Shown here piece after piece: positions 47,612-57,850 of a DNA stretch of 64,000 nucleotides; position 1 is the first letter of the stretch, and the number at the start of each line of letters is the position of its first letter. A program made the position numbers and the translations under genes. The stretch is from positions 580,501 to 644,500 of the forward strand of contig NZ_BMGI01000001.1 of NCBI RefSeq assembly GCF_014640115.1. Direction: 5' to 3'. The notes beneath the pieces were generated by a model that made no database searches, was not told where the DNA came from, and worked only from the letters and a program-made list of their open reading frames with translations. The stretch is from Sinisalibacter lacisalsi (GTDB lineage Bacteria > Pseudomonadota > Alphaproteobacteria > Rhodobacterales > Rhodobacteraceae).

Positions 47612-48168
47612 GCTGTGTGTCTAGGGGTATTGAAAACTGTGCCAACCCTTCCCAGATGGAGAATGTGGAAAACTGAGTTATCACTGAAACGACAGTGAGG
47701 GCCAGTCTGACAGGGATAGGAATTGGTATTTGAGATTTTGCCTTGGTTCGGCACAAAAAAATCAATAACGGTAACGCTCTACCGGAACCACACAACTGAG
47801 CATGACGTCAACCTGATGAGGTTTCGCCATGCGAACTATAGTCGACCGCTTGATGCGAGCCCATCCTCTGTTGGGAGCGTATCATGCCCATTCTTCAATT
47901 TCTCTCGGAACTCTCAAATCTAGTTGCAGCGCTGGCTACTTTGCTGGTCGCTGTAATAATGTATAGGCAAACCCTAGATGACGATGACTGACCTTGCCTT
48001 AATCTAGATTCACCTAATTCGGGCGCCAATACCGAACCGGATCGTTTGCGATGCGGTTTGGAACAAGGGGAGGGTGCGCATGAACGCGCACCTTCGACCC
48101 TGCGTGATATCGCCCGCGCCGACCCATCGCCTGACAACCGCCAGTCAAGGTGCGCCTTCATCCGCACA
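47612..48168. other. AT-rich intergenic island between rpmD and the MAPEG gene
   Basis: About 560 bases clearly richer in A and T than any other part of the window, especially 47620-48040. It holds small inverted repeats: TCACTG / CAGTGA (47681-47698), TTTTGCC / GGC-A-CAAAA (47736-47758), CGGTA / TACCG (47769-47784) and GGTGCGC / GCGCACC (48073-48092). One short ORF with a ribosome site (47884-47991) is listed separately. No transposase or attachment-site repeat was recognised. Foreign origin is possible. Confidence 0.5.
47884..47991 (+). CDS. Possible 35-residue single-span membrane peptide
   Basis: ATG 47884 opens a 35-codon frame, MPILQFLSELSN then LVAALATLLVAVIMYRQT and DDDD at the end. 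One hydrophobic helix covers about residues 12-26. TTGGGAGCG lies 7-8 bases before the ATG, a reasonable ribosome site. Codon use is AT-rich, matching the island rather than the ribosomal genes. Small size makes chance a real alternative. No known family recognised. Confidence 0.35.
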   Translation: MPILQFLSELSNLVAALATLLVAVIMYRQTLDDDD

Positions 48169-48633
48169 CTAAACCACCACCGCCCACAACACCCAAGCCG
48201 CCATCACGATCACGATCACCGAGCCCACGGTGTAGAACGTCGCCCGCACCTCGTGGCTCTGCTTCGTCGCGTAGGCCAGGGCGTGCGCCGCGCGGGCCAG
48301 GACGAAGCCGAACATCAGCACCTGTGCCAGCCAGAGCGGCGGGGCGGTCAGCACGAACAGGAGCCCCGCGATCCAGAACGCGGGGATGTTTTCGAGGTCG
48401 TTCCGGTGCATCCGCCGGGAACGGTCGACGTAATCGTTGATCTCCAGTTGTTCGGGGGAGGGCGCGCGGTTCAGAGGGCCCGGCTGGAGGTCTTCGGGGC
48501 TGGCGAAGCCGGTCCTGACCTTCATCATGCGGTAAACCGTCATCCAGCCTTGGGCCATCACCTTGAGCACCCCGAGCGCGGCCGCGATCGCGTAGGTGAC
48601 AAAGACCGGGTTTTCCAGGTTGAGCAGGTCCAT
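48169..48633 (-). CDS. MAPEG family membrane protein
   Basis: A 154-residue four-helix membrane protein. The MAPEG/microsomal glutathione transferase signature [13 protein letters not shown] is at about 74-86, followed by two hydrophobic helices ([20 protein letters not shown] and the C-terminal [19 protein letters not shown]). Eukaryotic relatives conjugate glutathione or make leukotrienes; bacterial members are mostly uncharacterised. ATG 48633 is chosen over 48690, since [16 protein letters not shown] starts the first helix. It is inserted, on the minus strand, between rpmD and rplO. Confidence 0.82.
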   Translation of the reverse strand: MDLLNLENPVFVTYAIAAALGVLKVMAQGWMTVYRMMKVRTGFASPEDLQPGPLNRAPSPEQLEINDYVDRSRRMHRNDLENIPAFWIAGLLFVLTAPPLWLAQVLMFGFVLARAAHALAYATKQSHEVRATFYTVGSVIVIVMAAWVLWAVVV

Positions 48634-48703
48634 CGGTGCACCCCCATGCAGATGGAGCCAAATCGTGGGCCCGATCCGGCCAGCTGTCAACCTCGCGGGC
48701 CAC

Positions 48704-48732
48704 TTGATCCCCCCCGCGCAAGCGTCTATACG
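48704..48732 (+). promoter_or_regulatory. Promoter of rplO-secY-adk
   Basis: TTGATC at 48704-48709, 17 bases, TATACG at 48727-48732, about 98 bases before rplO. A hairpin TGCCCC / GGGGCA lies in the leader near 48786-48808. Confidence 0.72.
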
Positions 48733-48829
48733 CCCCCGGTGGCCCTTAACCGGCCCGACTCACACAACCAAGAAACGCCGCGTGTGCCCCGCTTCGCTTC
48801 GGGGGCATTTCCGGCCAAGGAGAAGCGAT

Positions 48830-49300
48830 ATGAAACTCAACGAACTGCGCGACAATCCCGGCGCAACCAAGAAAGCCAAGCGCGTTGGCCGTGGCCCCGG
48901 CTCCGGCACCGGCAAGACCGCCGGACGCGGCATCAAGGGCCAGAAATCCCGTTCGGGCGTGGCCATCGCGGGCTACGAGGGCGGCCAGATGCCGCTCTAC
49001 ATGCGCCTGCCCAAGCGTGGCTTCAACAAGCCCAACCGCAAGAAATTCGCCGTGGTGAACCTCGGGCTGATCCAGAAATTCATCGACGCCAAGAAGCTCG
49101 ATGCCAAGGCCGAGATCACCGAAGACACGCTGCTGGAAGCCGGCATCATCCGCCGCAAGCTCGACGGCGTGCGCATTCTCGCCAAGGGCGACATCAGCGC
49201 CAAGCTCAAGCTCAGCGTCACCGGCGCCTCCAAGTCGGCCATCGAGGCCGTGGAAAAGGCGGGCGGCTCGCTCACCGTGGCGACCCCGGCGGCCGAGTAA
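48830..49300 (+). CDS. rplO: 50S ribosomal protein L15
   Basis: A 156-residue uL15 that wraps through 23S rRNA and helps late assembly. [26 protein letters not shown] is the family start; [11 protein letters not shown] and the [18 protein letters not shown] region (here [18 protein letters not shown]) are conserved. AAGGAG lies 6 bases before ATG 48830; the longer frame from 48596 is a read-in of the upstream strand. secY follows after 102 bases. Confidence 0.97.
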   Translation: MKLNELRDNPGATKKAKRVGRGPGSGTGKTAGRGIKGQKSRSGVAIAGYEGGQMPLYMRLPKRGFNKPNRKKFAVVNLGLIQKFIDAKKLDAKAEITEDTLLEAGIIRRKLDGVRILAKGDISAKLKLSVTGASKSAIEAVEKAGGSLTVATPAAE

Positions 49301-49402
49301 GCGCTTGTGGGGGGTCGTCTGGCCCCTTACATGAGCAGATGATTTCCAGCGCCGCCGGGTCGGGGATCGACCTCGGCGGCGCTTGCACGAACAGGGGGCC
49401 TC

Positions 49403-50766
<1,364 letters not shown>

Positions 50767-50770
<4 letters not shown>

Positions 50771-51408
50771 ATATCATTCTTCTGGGACCGCCCGGCGCGG
50801 GGAAGGGCACGCAAGCCCGCAAGCTCGTGGAAGAGCGCAACATGATCCAGCTTTCCACCGGTGACATGCTGCGCGAAGCACGCTCCTCGGGCACCGAAAT
50901 GGGCAACAAAGTTGCCGCGATCATGGACGCGGGCCAGCTCGTGACCGACGAGATCGTGATCGGCCTGATCGAGGAAAAGCTCGAGGGCGACCACGGCGGC
51001 GGCTTCATCTTCGATGGCTTCCCGCGCACATTGGCCCAGGCCGACGCGCTCGGGGACTTGTTGCAGCGCCACGGCACCAAGCTCGACGCGGTGATCGAGA
51101 TGCAGGTCGACGACGAGGCGCTGGTTCAACGGATCACGGCGCGCTCGACCTGCGCCGATTGCGGCGAAGTGTATAACGACAACACCAAGCCGATCCCGGC
51201 CGACGGCAAGTGCGCCAATTGCGGCGGGACCGAGTTCAAGCGCCGCGCGGACGACAACGAGGAGAGCCTGCGCACCCGGCTGATGGAGTATTACAAGAAG
51301 ACCTCGCCGCTGATCGGCTACTATTATGCCAAGGGCGATCTGAAGCCGGTCAACGGCCTGGGCGAGATCGACGAGGTGGCGGCCGAGATCGCAGGCGTGC
51401 TGGGCTGA
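50767..51408 (+). CDS. adk: Adenylate kinase (zinc-binding LID form)
   Basis: A 213-residue adenylate kinase making 2 ADP from ATP and AMP. The P-loop GPPGAGKGT is at 7-15, and the AMP-binding DGFPRT near 83. The LID carries four cysteines, Cys129, Cys132, Cys149 and Cys152, in CADC and CANC pairs, so it should bind zinc, as in Gram-positive and some alphaproteobacterial forms, unlike E. coli. It is coupled to secY and followed by a palindrome and a promoter, so it ends the unit. Confidence 0.95.
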
Positions 51409-51418
51409 ACCGGTGCCT

Positions 51419-51438
51419 TGGCGCCGACGTCGGCGCCA
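51419..51438. repeat. Perfect 20-base palindrome after adk
   Basis: TGGCGCCGAC followed by its exact complement, with no T-run. It lies 10 bases after the adk stop and 14 bases before the rpsM promoter, and belongs to the set of intergenic palindromes of this window. Confidence 0.6.
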
Positions 51439-51452
51439 GCGCCCCTCGCCCC

Positions 51453-51481
51453 TTGACGCCACCGGCAATCCCTCGTAAAGC
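51453..51481 (+). promoter_or_regulatory. Promoter of rpsM-rpsK-rpoA-rplQ (alpha operon)
   Basis: TTGACG at 51453-51458, 17 bases, TAAAGC at 51476-51481. The leader of about 150 bases to rpsM holds a CGGGGTCGCGCCCCG hairpin near 51519. An E. coli-type S4 pseudoknot is not recognisable, and the S4 gene is not in this operon. Confidence 0.62.
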
Positions 51482-51636
51482 ACCGCATCCCGCAAGGGAA
51501 TCGGCGCTGTCCGGGGTCGCGCCCCGAGCCGCACCAGATCATAGTTTCAGCTGCGGCCCGCAGGGATGACCCCGGCGGGCTTACGTTGTGAAAAAAGGAC
51601 CTGGGGTTACGGGTCCGCAACGAAAGGAAGACAGAC

Positions 51637-52005
51637 TTGGCACGTATCGCCGGCGTGAACATCCCGACGCACAAGCGCGTCCCGATCGCCCTTACCTACA
51701 TCACCGGAATTGGTCAGAGCTCCGCGAAACAGATCTGCGAAGCCGTGAATATCGACACCTCCCGCCGCGTCAACGAACTCAGCGACGCCGAGGTGCTTGC
51801 CATCCGTGAACATATCGACGCGAACTTCCTCGTGGAAGGCGACCTGCGTCGCGAAGTGCAGATGAACATCAAGCGTCTGATGGACCTTGGCTGCTACCGT
51901 GGCCTGCGCCATCGCCGCAACCTCCCCGTGCGCGGGCAGCGCACCCACACCAATGCGCGCACGCGCAAAGGTCCGGCGAAAGCGATCGCCGGCAAGAAGA
52001 AATAA
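51637..52005 (+). CDS. rpsM: 30S ribosomal protein S13 (TTG start)
   Basis: A 122-residue uS13 in the 30S head, contacting L5 and the P-site tRNA. The protein begins [21 protein letters not shown], which needs the start codon TTG at 51637, with AAAGGAAG 8 bases upstream; no ATG or GTG is available in frame. The rare start may lower S13 output. [20 protein letters not shown], quoted in part, is the conserved C-terminal region. Confidence 0.95.
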   Translation: MARIAGVNIPTHKRVPIALTYITGIGQSSAKQICEAVNIDTSRRVNELSDAEVLAIREHIDANFLVEGDLRREVQMNIKRLMDLGCYRGLRHRRNLPVRGQRTHTNARTRKGPAKAIAGKKK

Positions 52006-52020
52006 GGGGAGGCAAGAAAC

Positions 52021-52410
52021 ATGGCACGTGATAAACGCGCACCCAAGCGCAAGGAACGCAAGAACATCGCCGCTGGTGTGGCGCATGTGAACTCCTCGTT
52101 CAACAACACCAAGATCCTGATCTCCGACGTGCAGGGCAACGCGATTGCCTGGTCGTCGGCGGGCACGATGGGCTTCAAGGGCTCGCGCAAGTCGACTCCT
52201 TACGCCGCCCAGATGGCTGCCGAAGATGCCGGCCGCAAGGCTCAGGAGCATGGGGTGAAGACCATCGAGGTCGAGGTTCAGGGCCCCGGTTCGGGCCGGG
52301 AATCGGCGCTGCGCGCGCTCGCCGCGGTGGGGTTCAACATCACCTCGATCCGCGACGTGACCCCGATCGCTCACAACGGCTGCCGCCCGCCGAAGCGCCG
52401 CCGGGTGTAA
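52021..52410 (+). CDS. rpsK: 30S ribosomal protein S11
   Basis: A 129-residue uS11 of the platform, near the E-site m[25 protein letters not shown] and [18 protein letters not shown], both in shortened form here, are family typical. AGGGGAGGC lies before the ATG. It follows rpsM by 15 bases and precedes rpoA by 108 bases. Confidence 0.97.
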   Translation: MARDKRAPKRKERKNIAAGVAHVNSSFNNTKILISDVQGNAIAWSSAGTMGFKGSRKSTPYAAQMAAEDAGRKAQEHGVKTIEVEVQGPGSGRESALRALAAVGFNITSIRDVTPIAHNGCRPPKRRRV

Positions 52411-52518
52411 ACAATTCTATCGCTCGGGCCCCGGGATTCCCGCGGCCCGAGTCCGTCATTTTGAACCTCGGGCGTCCTGCCTTTTGGACATGGAGGCAGG
52501 ACTGGTATGGAGGGACGC

Positions 52519-53535
52519 ATGATCCACAAAAACTGGGCTGAATTGATCAAGCCGACACAGCTTGACGTTAAACCGGGCAATGACCCGGCGCGTCAGGCCA
52601 CCGTGACGGCCGAACCGCTGGAGCGTGGCTTCGGCCTGACGCTGGGCAACGCGCTGCGGCGTGTTCTGATGTCGAGCCTGCAGGGCGCGGCGTTCACCTC
52701 CGTGCAGATCGACAACGTGCTGCACGAGTTTTCCTCCGTTGCCGGTGTGCGCGAGGACGTGACCGATATCGTGCTGAACCTCAAGGGCGTGGCGATCCGC
52801 ATGGAAGTCGAGGGGCCGAAGCGCCTTTCGATCTCGGCAAAGGGGCCGATGGTGGTGACCGCGGGCGATGTGTCGGAGAGCGCGGGGATCGAGATCCTCA
52901 ACAAGGATCACGTGATCTGTCACCTCGACGACGGCGCCGACCTGTTCATGGAACTGACCGTGAATACCGGGAAGGGCTACGTCTCGGCCGACAAGAACCG
53001 CCCCGAGGATGCGCCCATCGGGCTGATCCCGATCGACGCGATCTATTCGCCGGTCAAGCGCGTGTCGTATGAAGTGCAGCCCACCCGCGAGGGCCAGGTG
53101 CTCGACTACGACAAGCTGACGATGAAGGTCGATACCGACGGTTCGATCACTCCCGACGATGCCGTCGCCTACGCCGCGCGCATCCTGCAGGACCAGCTTT
53201 CGATCTTCGTGAACTTCGAGGAGCCGGAATCGGCAGGCCGCGAAGCCGAGGATGACGGGCTCGAGTTCAACCCGCTGCTGCTCAAGAAGGTCGACGAGCT
53301 GGAGCTCTCGGTGCGGTCGGCGAACTGCCTCAAGAACGACAACATCGTCTACATCGGCGACCTGATCCAGAAGACCGAAGCCGAGATGCTGCGCACCCCG
53401 AACTTCGGCCGCAAGTCGCTCAACGAGATCAAGGAAGTGCTCTCGGGCATGGGTCTGCACCTCGGCATGGATGTCGAGGAATGGCCGCCGGAGAACATCG
53501 AAGACCTGGCCAAGAAGTTCGAAGACCAGTTCTGA
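52519..53535 (+). CDS. rpoA: DNA-directed RNA polymerase subunit alpha
   Basis: A 338-residue alpha subunit. The N-terminal assembly domain contains [19 protein letters not shown] near 35-53; the C-terminal promoter-binding domain (about 255-325) contains [21 protein letters not shown], quoted in part, and [32 protein letters not shown] at 52519 with GGAGG upstream is preferred over ATG 52507, which lies inside that ribosome site. rplQ follows beyond a repeat-bearing gap. Confidence 0.97.
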   Translation: MIHKNWAELIKPTQLDVKPGNDPARQATVTAEPLERGFGLTLGNALRRVLMSSLQGAAFTSVQIDNVLHEFSSVAGVREDVTDIVLNLKGVAIRMEVEGPKRLSISAKGPMVVTAGDVSESAGIEILNKDHVICHLDDGADLFMELTVNTGKGYVSADKNRPEDAPIGLIPIDAIYSPVKRVSYEVQPTREGQVLDYDKLTMKVDTDGSITPDDAVAYAARILQDQLSIFVNFEEPESAGREAEDDGLEFNPLLLKKVDELELSVRSANCLKNDNIVYIGDLIQKTEAEMLRTPNFGRKSLNEIKEVLSGMGLHLGMDVEEWPPENIEDLAKKFEDQF

Positions 53536-53548
53536 AAGACTGCCGGGC

Positions 53549-53585
53549 TCGGGCCCGGCCTACGGTAGGGCGGGCTGGAACCCGC
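53549..53585. repeat. BIME-like palindromic repeat between rpoA and rplQ
   Basis: GGGCTCGGGCCCGGCCTAC faces GTAGGGCGGGCTGGAACCCGCC with one base between (second unit about 53564-53585). The unit ends in CTAC / GTAG as at 34.1 kb. The hairpin core GGCGGG-CTGGAA-CCCGCC is perfect apart from the loop. Confidence 0.55.
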
Positions 53586-53678
53586 CTTCCGCAATACCCG
53601 GGCAATCCCGCCCCAAGGAGAGTGGCCCACACGCATCGGCCGCCAGACAAAGCAAAACGAAGACCAAGGAGATAAAAC

Positions 53679-54107
53679 ATGCGTCACGCGAAAGGCTACC
53701 GTCGCCTCAACCGCACCCATGAGCACCGCAAGGCCCTGTTCGCCAACATGGCCGGCTCGCTGATCGAACACGAGCAGATCAAGACGACCTTGCCGAAAGC
53801 CAAGGAACTCAAGCGCGTGCTCGACAAGCTGATCACGCTCGGCAAGCGCGGCGATCTGCACGCCCGGCGTCAGGCCGCGGCCCAGCTCAAGCAGGATGCC
53901 CACGTCGCCAAGCTCTTCGAAGTGCTCGGCCCGCGCTACGCCGAGCGCAACGGCGGCTACACCCGCGTGCTCAAGGCCGGGTTCCGCTACGGCGACATGG
54001 CGCCGATGGCGATCATCGAGCTGGTGGACCGCGACGAGAGCGCCAAGGGCGCGGGCGACAAGGCGCGCGTTGCCGCCGAGGAAGAGGCCGCCTTCAGCCA
54101 GGACTGA
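53679..54107 (+). CDS. rplQ: 50S ribosomal protein L17
   Basis: A 142-residue bL17. [20 protein letters not shown] and [20 protein letters not shown], the latter in short form here, are conserved; the last 30 residues form an acidic tail ([11 protein letters not shown]). AAGGAGATAAAAC precedes the ATG. It closes the alpha operon and the ribosomal super-cluster; a strong terminator follows 28 bases later. Confidence 0.97.
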   Translation: MRHAKGYRRLNRTHEHRKALFANMAGSLIEHEQIKTTLPKAKELKRVLDKLITLGKRGDLHARRQAAAQLKQDAHVAKLFEVLGPRYAERNGGYTRVLKAGFRYGDMAPMAIIELVDRDESAKGAGDKARVAAEEEAAFSQD

Positions 54108-54134
54108 GCCTCGGCCAGACCGGTTAAACAAAGG

Positions 54135-54162
54135 CCCTGCGCTCGTCGGCGCAGGGTTTTTT
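54135..54162 (+). terminator. Terminator of the alpha operon
   Basis: Perfect 8-pair stem CCCTGCGC / GCGCAGGG with loop TCGTCG and six T residues. It ends the rpsM-rplQ unit. Confidence 0.92.
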
Positions 54163-54253
54163 GTTGCCCGCATCGGCGTCTGTCCGCCGCGTGCAAGCTT
54201 TCTTTTGCCTTGACCGGCCCAGTCGTGGCAAGATGGGTTGAAAAAGCCGCGAA

Positions 54254-54272
54254 ATACAATCTAAAGTTGTAT
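54254..54272. promoter_or_regulatory. Inverted repeat upstream of the LuxR-type gene (operator candidate)
   Basis: ATACAA at 54254-54259 and TTGTAT at 54267-54272 form a perfect pair with a 7-base spacer TCTAAAG. The dyad has the size of a LuxR-type binding site and lies 60 bases before the regulator start. AT-richness makes it stand out locally. Confidence 0.45.
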
Positions 54273-54331
54273 ATGGTCCTGTTTGCCGCGCTGGAGCCGT
54301 CCGGCACCCGGGCAGGAAGTGAAGGACGCGC

Positions 54332-54943
54332 ATGATCGACACGCTCGGATTGGATCGGAGCCTGGCCAAGCTTTCCGACCTCGCACCCAAGGGCTATGCG
54401 CTCGGGCTGCATATCCGGTTCGCCTCGGCGCACCTGATGATCCAGACCTATGATCCGCGCTGGACGGAGATCTACACCGAGCGCGGTTACATGCTCGCCG
54501 ATCCGACGGTGTTCTGGGGCTTCGGCAACGATGGCGCGATCCGCTGGTCGCAGGTCAATCTGCCTGATCCGCACGACATTCTCGGGCAGGCCCGCAGCCA
54601 TGGCCTGAAATACGGCCTGGTCGTGGCCTATGGCCCGACCTCGTCGCGCACGATCGGGGGGTTCGCCCGCGACGACCGGGAATACAGCGACGATGAAATC
54701 GACCGGATCGTGGAGATCGTCGAAAAGCTGCACGTCGCTTCCGAGCCGCCCGAGCAACTCACCTCGGCGCAGCGCATGGCTCTGCGCCTGATCGCTCGCG
54801 GCAATCGTCATGCCGAGGCCGCGGCCCTGCTGGGGATTTCCGAATCCGCCCTGAAGGCGCGGCTGCGCTCCGCGCGCGACCGTTTGTTCGTGCGCACCAC
54901 GGCGGAAGCGATCCAGCGCGCCCAGGAATACAAGTTGCTGTGA
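54332..54943 (+). CDS. LuxR-type autoinducer-binding domain regulator (solo)
   Basis: A 203-residue protein with an N-terminal autoinducer-binding-like domain: Trp44, Tyr48, Asp57-Pro58 and Trp72 in YDPRWTEIYTERGYMLADP and IRWSQ are at the positions that hold acyl-homoserine lactones in LuxR proteins. A C-terminal GerE-type helix-turn-helix covers about 138-190 (TSAQRMALRLIARGNRHAEAAALLGIS, quoted in part as LTSAQRMALRLIARG). It is shorter than TraR/LuxR (234-250). No luxI is within the window, so it is a solo. A perfect dyad precedes it. The signal is unknown. Confidence 0.78.
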   Translation: MIDTLGLDRSLAKLSDLAPKGYALGLHIRFASAHLMIQTYDPRWTEIYTERGYMLADPTVFWGFGNDGAIRWSQVNLPDPHDILGQARSHGLKYGLVVAYGPTSSRTIGGFARDDREYSDDEIDRIVEIVEKLHVASEPPEQLTSAQRMALRLIARGNRHAEAAALLGISESALKARLRSARDRLFVRTTAEAIQRAQEYKLL

Positions 54944-54972
54944 GCCCGGATCGCCGGTGCGATCCGGCCCGG

Positions 54973-55023
54973 GCGGGGGGCTCTGCCCCCCGCACCCCCC
55001 GAGGTATTTGGGCCAGGATGAAG
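54973..55023. repeat. Dispersed Rhodobacteraceae-type palindromic repeat
   Basis: A hairpin GCGGGGGG-CTCTG-CCCCCCGC at 54973-54993 is followed by ACCCCCC, GAGGTATTTG and GGCCAGGATGAAG. From memory this string recurs many times in intergenic regions of roseobacters; no function is known to me. Only one copy is in this window. Confidence 0.6.
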
Positions 55024-55075
55024 GGGCGGGGATTCGGGCTGGCGACCGGGCTCCGGCAGGCATAGTCTCGCACCG

Positions 55076-56386
55076 ATGGCCGATCTCTTCGACACCGTTC
55101 CGGGCCCCGTGCCCGATGGCGCCCCGCGCCCGCTGGCCGACCGGCTGCGCCCGCGCGCGCTGTCGGAGGTGATCGGGCAGGACGAAGTGCTGGGCCCCGA
55201 GGGGCCGCTGGGGGTGATGCTGGCCTCGGGCTCGCTCGGCTCGCTGGTGTTCTGGGGGCCGCCCGGCGTCGGCAAGACCACCATCGCCCGGCTGCTCGCG
55301 CGCGAGACCGACATGCATTTCGTCCAGATCAGCGCGATCTTCACCGGGGTGCCCGAGTTGCGCAAGGTGTTCGAGGCGGCGAAACACCGGCGCGCGAACG
55401 GGCAGGGCACGCTTCTGTTCGTCGACGAAATCCACCGTTTCAACAAGGCCCAGCAGGACGGCTTCCTGCCGCACATGGAGGATGGCACGATCCTGCTCGT
55501 CGGGGCGACGACCGAGAACCCCTCGTTCGAACTCAATGCCGCGCTTCTGAGCCGGGCGCAGGTGCTGGTGCTCAAGCGCCTGATCCCGGCCGATCTCGAA
55601 CGCCTGGCGCAGCGCGCCGAAAAAGACCTCGGCCGCGCCCTGCCGCTCGACGGCCCGGCGCGCGAGGCGCTGATCGAGATGGCGGATGGCGACGGGCGGG
55701 CATTGCTCAACCTGATCGAGCAAGTGATGGCTTGGAAGGTCGACGGTAAGCTCGACCGCGACGCGCTTTCCACCCGGCTGATGCGCCGGGCCGCACGCTA
55801 CGACAAGTCGGGCGACGAGCATTACAACCTGATCTCGGCGCTGCACAAATCGGTGCGCGGCTCCGACCCGGACGCGGCGCTCTACTGGTTCAACCGGATG
55901 CTGCTGGGCGGCGAGGACCCGCGCTTCCTGGCCCGCAGGCTTACCCGGATGGCGGTGGAGGATATCGGCCTCGCCGATCCGCAGGCCAATGCCGTTTGCC
56001 TTCATGCATGGGAAACCTACGAGCGCCTTGGCAGCCCAGAGGGAGAACTGGCGCTGGCGCAGGCGGTGATCTATCTCGCGCTCGCGCCGAAATCGAACGC
56101 GGCCTACGTGGCGCAGAAACAGGCGGCGGCGGCCGCGAAGAAGACCGGCTCGGAACCGCCGCCCAAGCACATCCTGAACGCCCCGACAAAGCTGATGGAA
56201 GAACAGGGCTACGGCGCGGGCTATGCCTATGATCACGACGCGCCGGAGGCCTTCTCGGGGCAGAACTATTTCCCCGACACGATGAAGCGCGGGGTCTATT
56301 ACCTGCCGCCCGAGCGCGGCTTCGAACGTGATCTGAAGAAGCGGGTGGAGTGGTTCGCCAAGCTGCGCGCCAAGCGGCAAACTTGA
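55076..56386 (+). CDS. rarA: Replication-associated recombination protein A (AAA+ ATPase)
   Basis: A 436-residue RarA/MgsA, an AAA+ ATPase related to clamp loaders that acts at stalled forks with SSB. Walker A GPPGVGKTT is at 61-69, Walker B LLFVDEIHRF near 113-122, sensor 1 GATTENPSFE near 143, and the C-terminal tetramerisation domain contains YHPPERGF-type sequence, here YYLPPERGFERDL. A pyrimidine-rich gap with the dispersed repeat precedes it. It ends 31 bases before crcB. Confidence 0.93.
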   Translation: MADLFDTVPGPVPDGAPRPLADRLRPRALSEVIGQDEVLGPEGPLGVMLASGSLGSLVFWGPPGVGKTTIARLLARETDMHFVQISAIFTGVPELRKVFEAAKHRRANGQGTLLFVDEIHRFNKAQQDGFLPHMEDGTILLVGATTENPSFELNAALLSRAQVLVLKRLIPADLERLAQRAEKDLGRALPLDGPAREALIEMADGDGRALLNLIEQVMAWKVDGKLDRDALSTRLMRRAARYDKSGDEHYNLISALHKSVRGSDPDAALYWFNRMLLGGEDPRFLARRLTRMAVEDIGLADPQANAVCLHAWETYERLGSPEGELALAQAVIYLALAPKSNAAYVAQKQAAAAAKKTGSEPPPKHILNAPTKLMEEQGYGAGYAYDHDAPEAFSGQNYFPDTMKRGVYYLPPERGFERDLKKRVEWFAKLRAKRQT

Positions 56387-56417
56387 CAAGTCGCGCCGGA
56401 GCGACAAGGAAGCCCTC

Positions 56418-56798
56418 ATGAACCTGACCCTTTTCTCCGTGGCTCTCGGCGGCGCACTCGGCGCCTCGGCCCGCTACCTTGCCAACGTCATCGTGGCCCG
56501 CGCGGTTGGCCACGGCTTTCCCTATGCCACCATCGTGGTGAACGTGGCGGGTTCGTTCCTGATGGGCGTGCTCGTGGTGGTCCTGGCGCGCAAGGGCGGG
56601 CAGGCCTATGCCCCCTTCCTGATGACGGGCGTGCTTGGCGGCTTCACCACTTTCTCGGCCTTCTCGCTCGATACGCTCACCCTGTTCGAGCGCGGCGAGA
56701 CCGGGCTGGCCGGGCTCTACGTCGGCCTCTCGGTGGCGTTGTCGCTCGGGGCGATCGCGCTTGGCATCCTCGCCACCCGCATGGTGCTGGTGCCATGA
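56418..56798 (+). CDS. crcB: Fluoride efflux protein CrcB
   Basis: A 126-residue four-helix fluoride channel (Fluc). GGALGASARYL near 11-21, VNVAGSFLMG at 41-50 with the pore Asn42, and GFTTFSAFS at 75-83, the phenylalanine and polar track motif, are present. It works as an antiparallel dimer to expel fluoride. No fluoride riboswitch was recognised upstream (56387-56417 is too short). Its TGA overlaps the start of the pseudouridine synthase gene. Confidence 0.93.
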   Translation: MNLTLFSVALGGALGASARYLANVIVARAVGHGFPYATIVVNVAGSFLMGVLVVVLARKGGQAYAPFLMTGVLGGFTTFSAFSLDTLTLFERGETGLAGLYVGLSVALSLGAIALGILATRMVLVP

Positions 56799-57850
56799 GC
56801 GGGGTGCAGATGCTCACCGTCGCCGCGGGCGAGGGCGACCAGCGGCTCGACCGGTGGTTTCGCCGGCGTTTCCCGCATGTGTCGCAGGGGCGGATCGAGA
56901 AGATGTGCCGCAAGGGCGAGATCCGGGTCGATGGCGGGCGGGTGAAGCCGGCGACGCGGATCGAGGAAGGGCAGGAGGTGCGTATTCCACCGCTGCCCGA
57001 TGAGGCGGCCCCCGCGCCGAAGCCGGAGACGCCGCGCGTTTCGGATGCCGACGCGAAGATGATCCAGGGCGCGGTGCTCTACCGCGATGATTACATCATC
57101 GCGCTCAACAAGCCGCCGGGCCTGCCGAGCCAGGGCGGCTCGAAGCAGACCCGTCATGTCGACGGGTTGGCCGAGGCGCTGCGCTTCGGGCTGGAGGAAA
57201 AGCCGCGCCTCGTGCACCGGCTCGACAAGGATACATCGGGCGTTCTCATCATGGCCCGCACCCGGGCCGTCGCCAAGGCGCTCACCGATGCCTTCCGCGC
57301 CCGCGATGCGCGCAAGATCTACTGGGCGGTGGTGGCCGGTGTGCCCAGCCCGCGCCGGGGCACGGTGAAGTGGGGTTTGGTGAAGGCGCCCGGGCATGGC
57401 GGCCATGGCGAGGGCGAGAAGATGCTCTGCGTCCATCCGGCCGACGTTGACGCCACGCCCGGCGCCAAGCGCGCGGTGACCGATTACACGGTGGTGCAGA
57501 ACCTCGCCACCCGCGCTGCCTGGGTTGCGCTGGTGCCGGTCACCGGCCGCACCCACCAGCTGCGCGCGCACATGGCCGAGATGGGCCACCCGATCGTGGG
57601 CGACGGCAAGTATGGCGGTTCGGGGCAGGAAAACCTCGGCGACGGTTGGGGCGCGATGCTGGGCGGTGACATTTCGCGCAAGCTGCACCTGCACGCGCGC
57701 TCGCTCAGCCTGACCCACCCGGTCACGGGCAAGCCGCTGACGTTCACCGCGCCGCTCCCCGAGCACATGGCGCGGACCTGGGCGACGCTCGGGTTCGATG
57801 AGATGGACGCGCCGGAAGATCCGTTCGCGGAGGACGGCGGATGGACCTGA
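56795..57850 (+). CDS. RluA family pseudouridine synthase (RluC/RluD-like)
   Basis: A 351-residue rRNA-modifying enzyme. An N-terminal S4 domain (about 15-75: RLDRWFRRRFPHVSQGRIEKM, quoted in part) is followed by the catalytic domain with HRLDKDTSGVLI at 141-152; Asp144 is the nucleophile. GRTHQLRAHM is the second family motif. Length and S4 domain fit RluC or RluD, which modify 23S rRNA, but the exact site cannot be told. It overlaps crcB upstream by 4 bases and the HAD gene downstream by 10. Confidence 0.88.
   Translation: MSGVQMLTVAAGEGDQRLDRWFRRRFPHVSQGRIEKMCRKGEIRVDGGRVKPATRIEEGQEVRIPPLPDEAAPAPKPETPRVSDADAKMIQGAVLYRDDYIIALNKPPGLPSQGGSKQTRHVDGLAEALRFGLEEKPRLVHRLDKDTSGVLIMARTRAVAKALTDAFRARDARKIYWAVVAGVPSPRRGTVKWGLVKAPGHGGHGEGEKMLCVHPADVDATPGAKRAVTDYTVVQNLATRAAWVALVPVTGRTHQLRAHMAEMGHPIVGDGKYGGSGQENLGDGWGAMLGGDISRKLHLHARSLSLTHPVTGKPLTFTAPLPEHMARTWATLGFDEMDAPEDPFAEDGGWT

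Noticed and set aside
47831-47965. A second short ORF (about 45 codons, MRTIVDRLMRAHPLL...) overlapping the 35-codon ORF
   Set aside because: It has no ribosome site and its protein lacks clear features; the 35-codon frame fits better.
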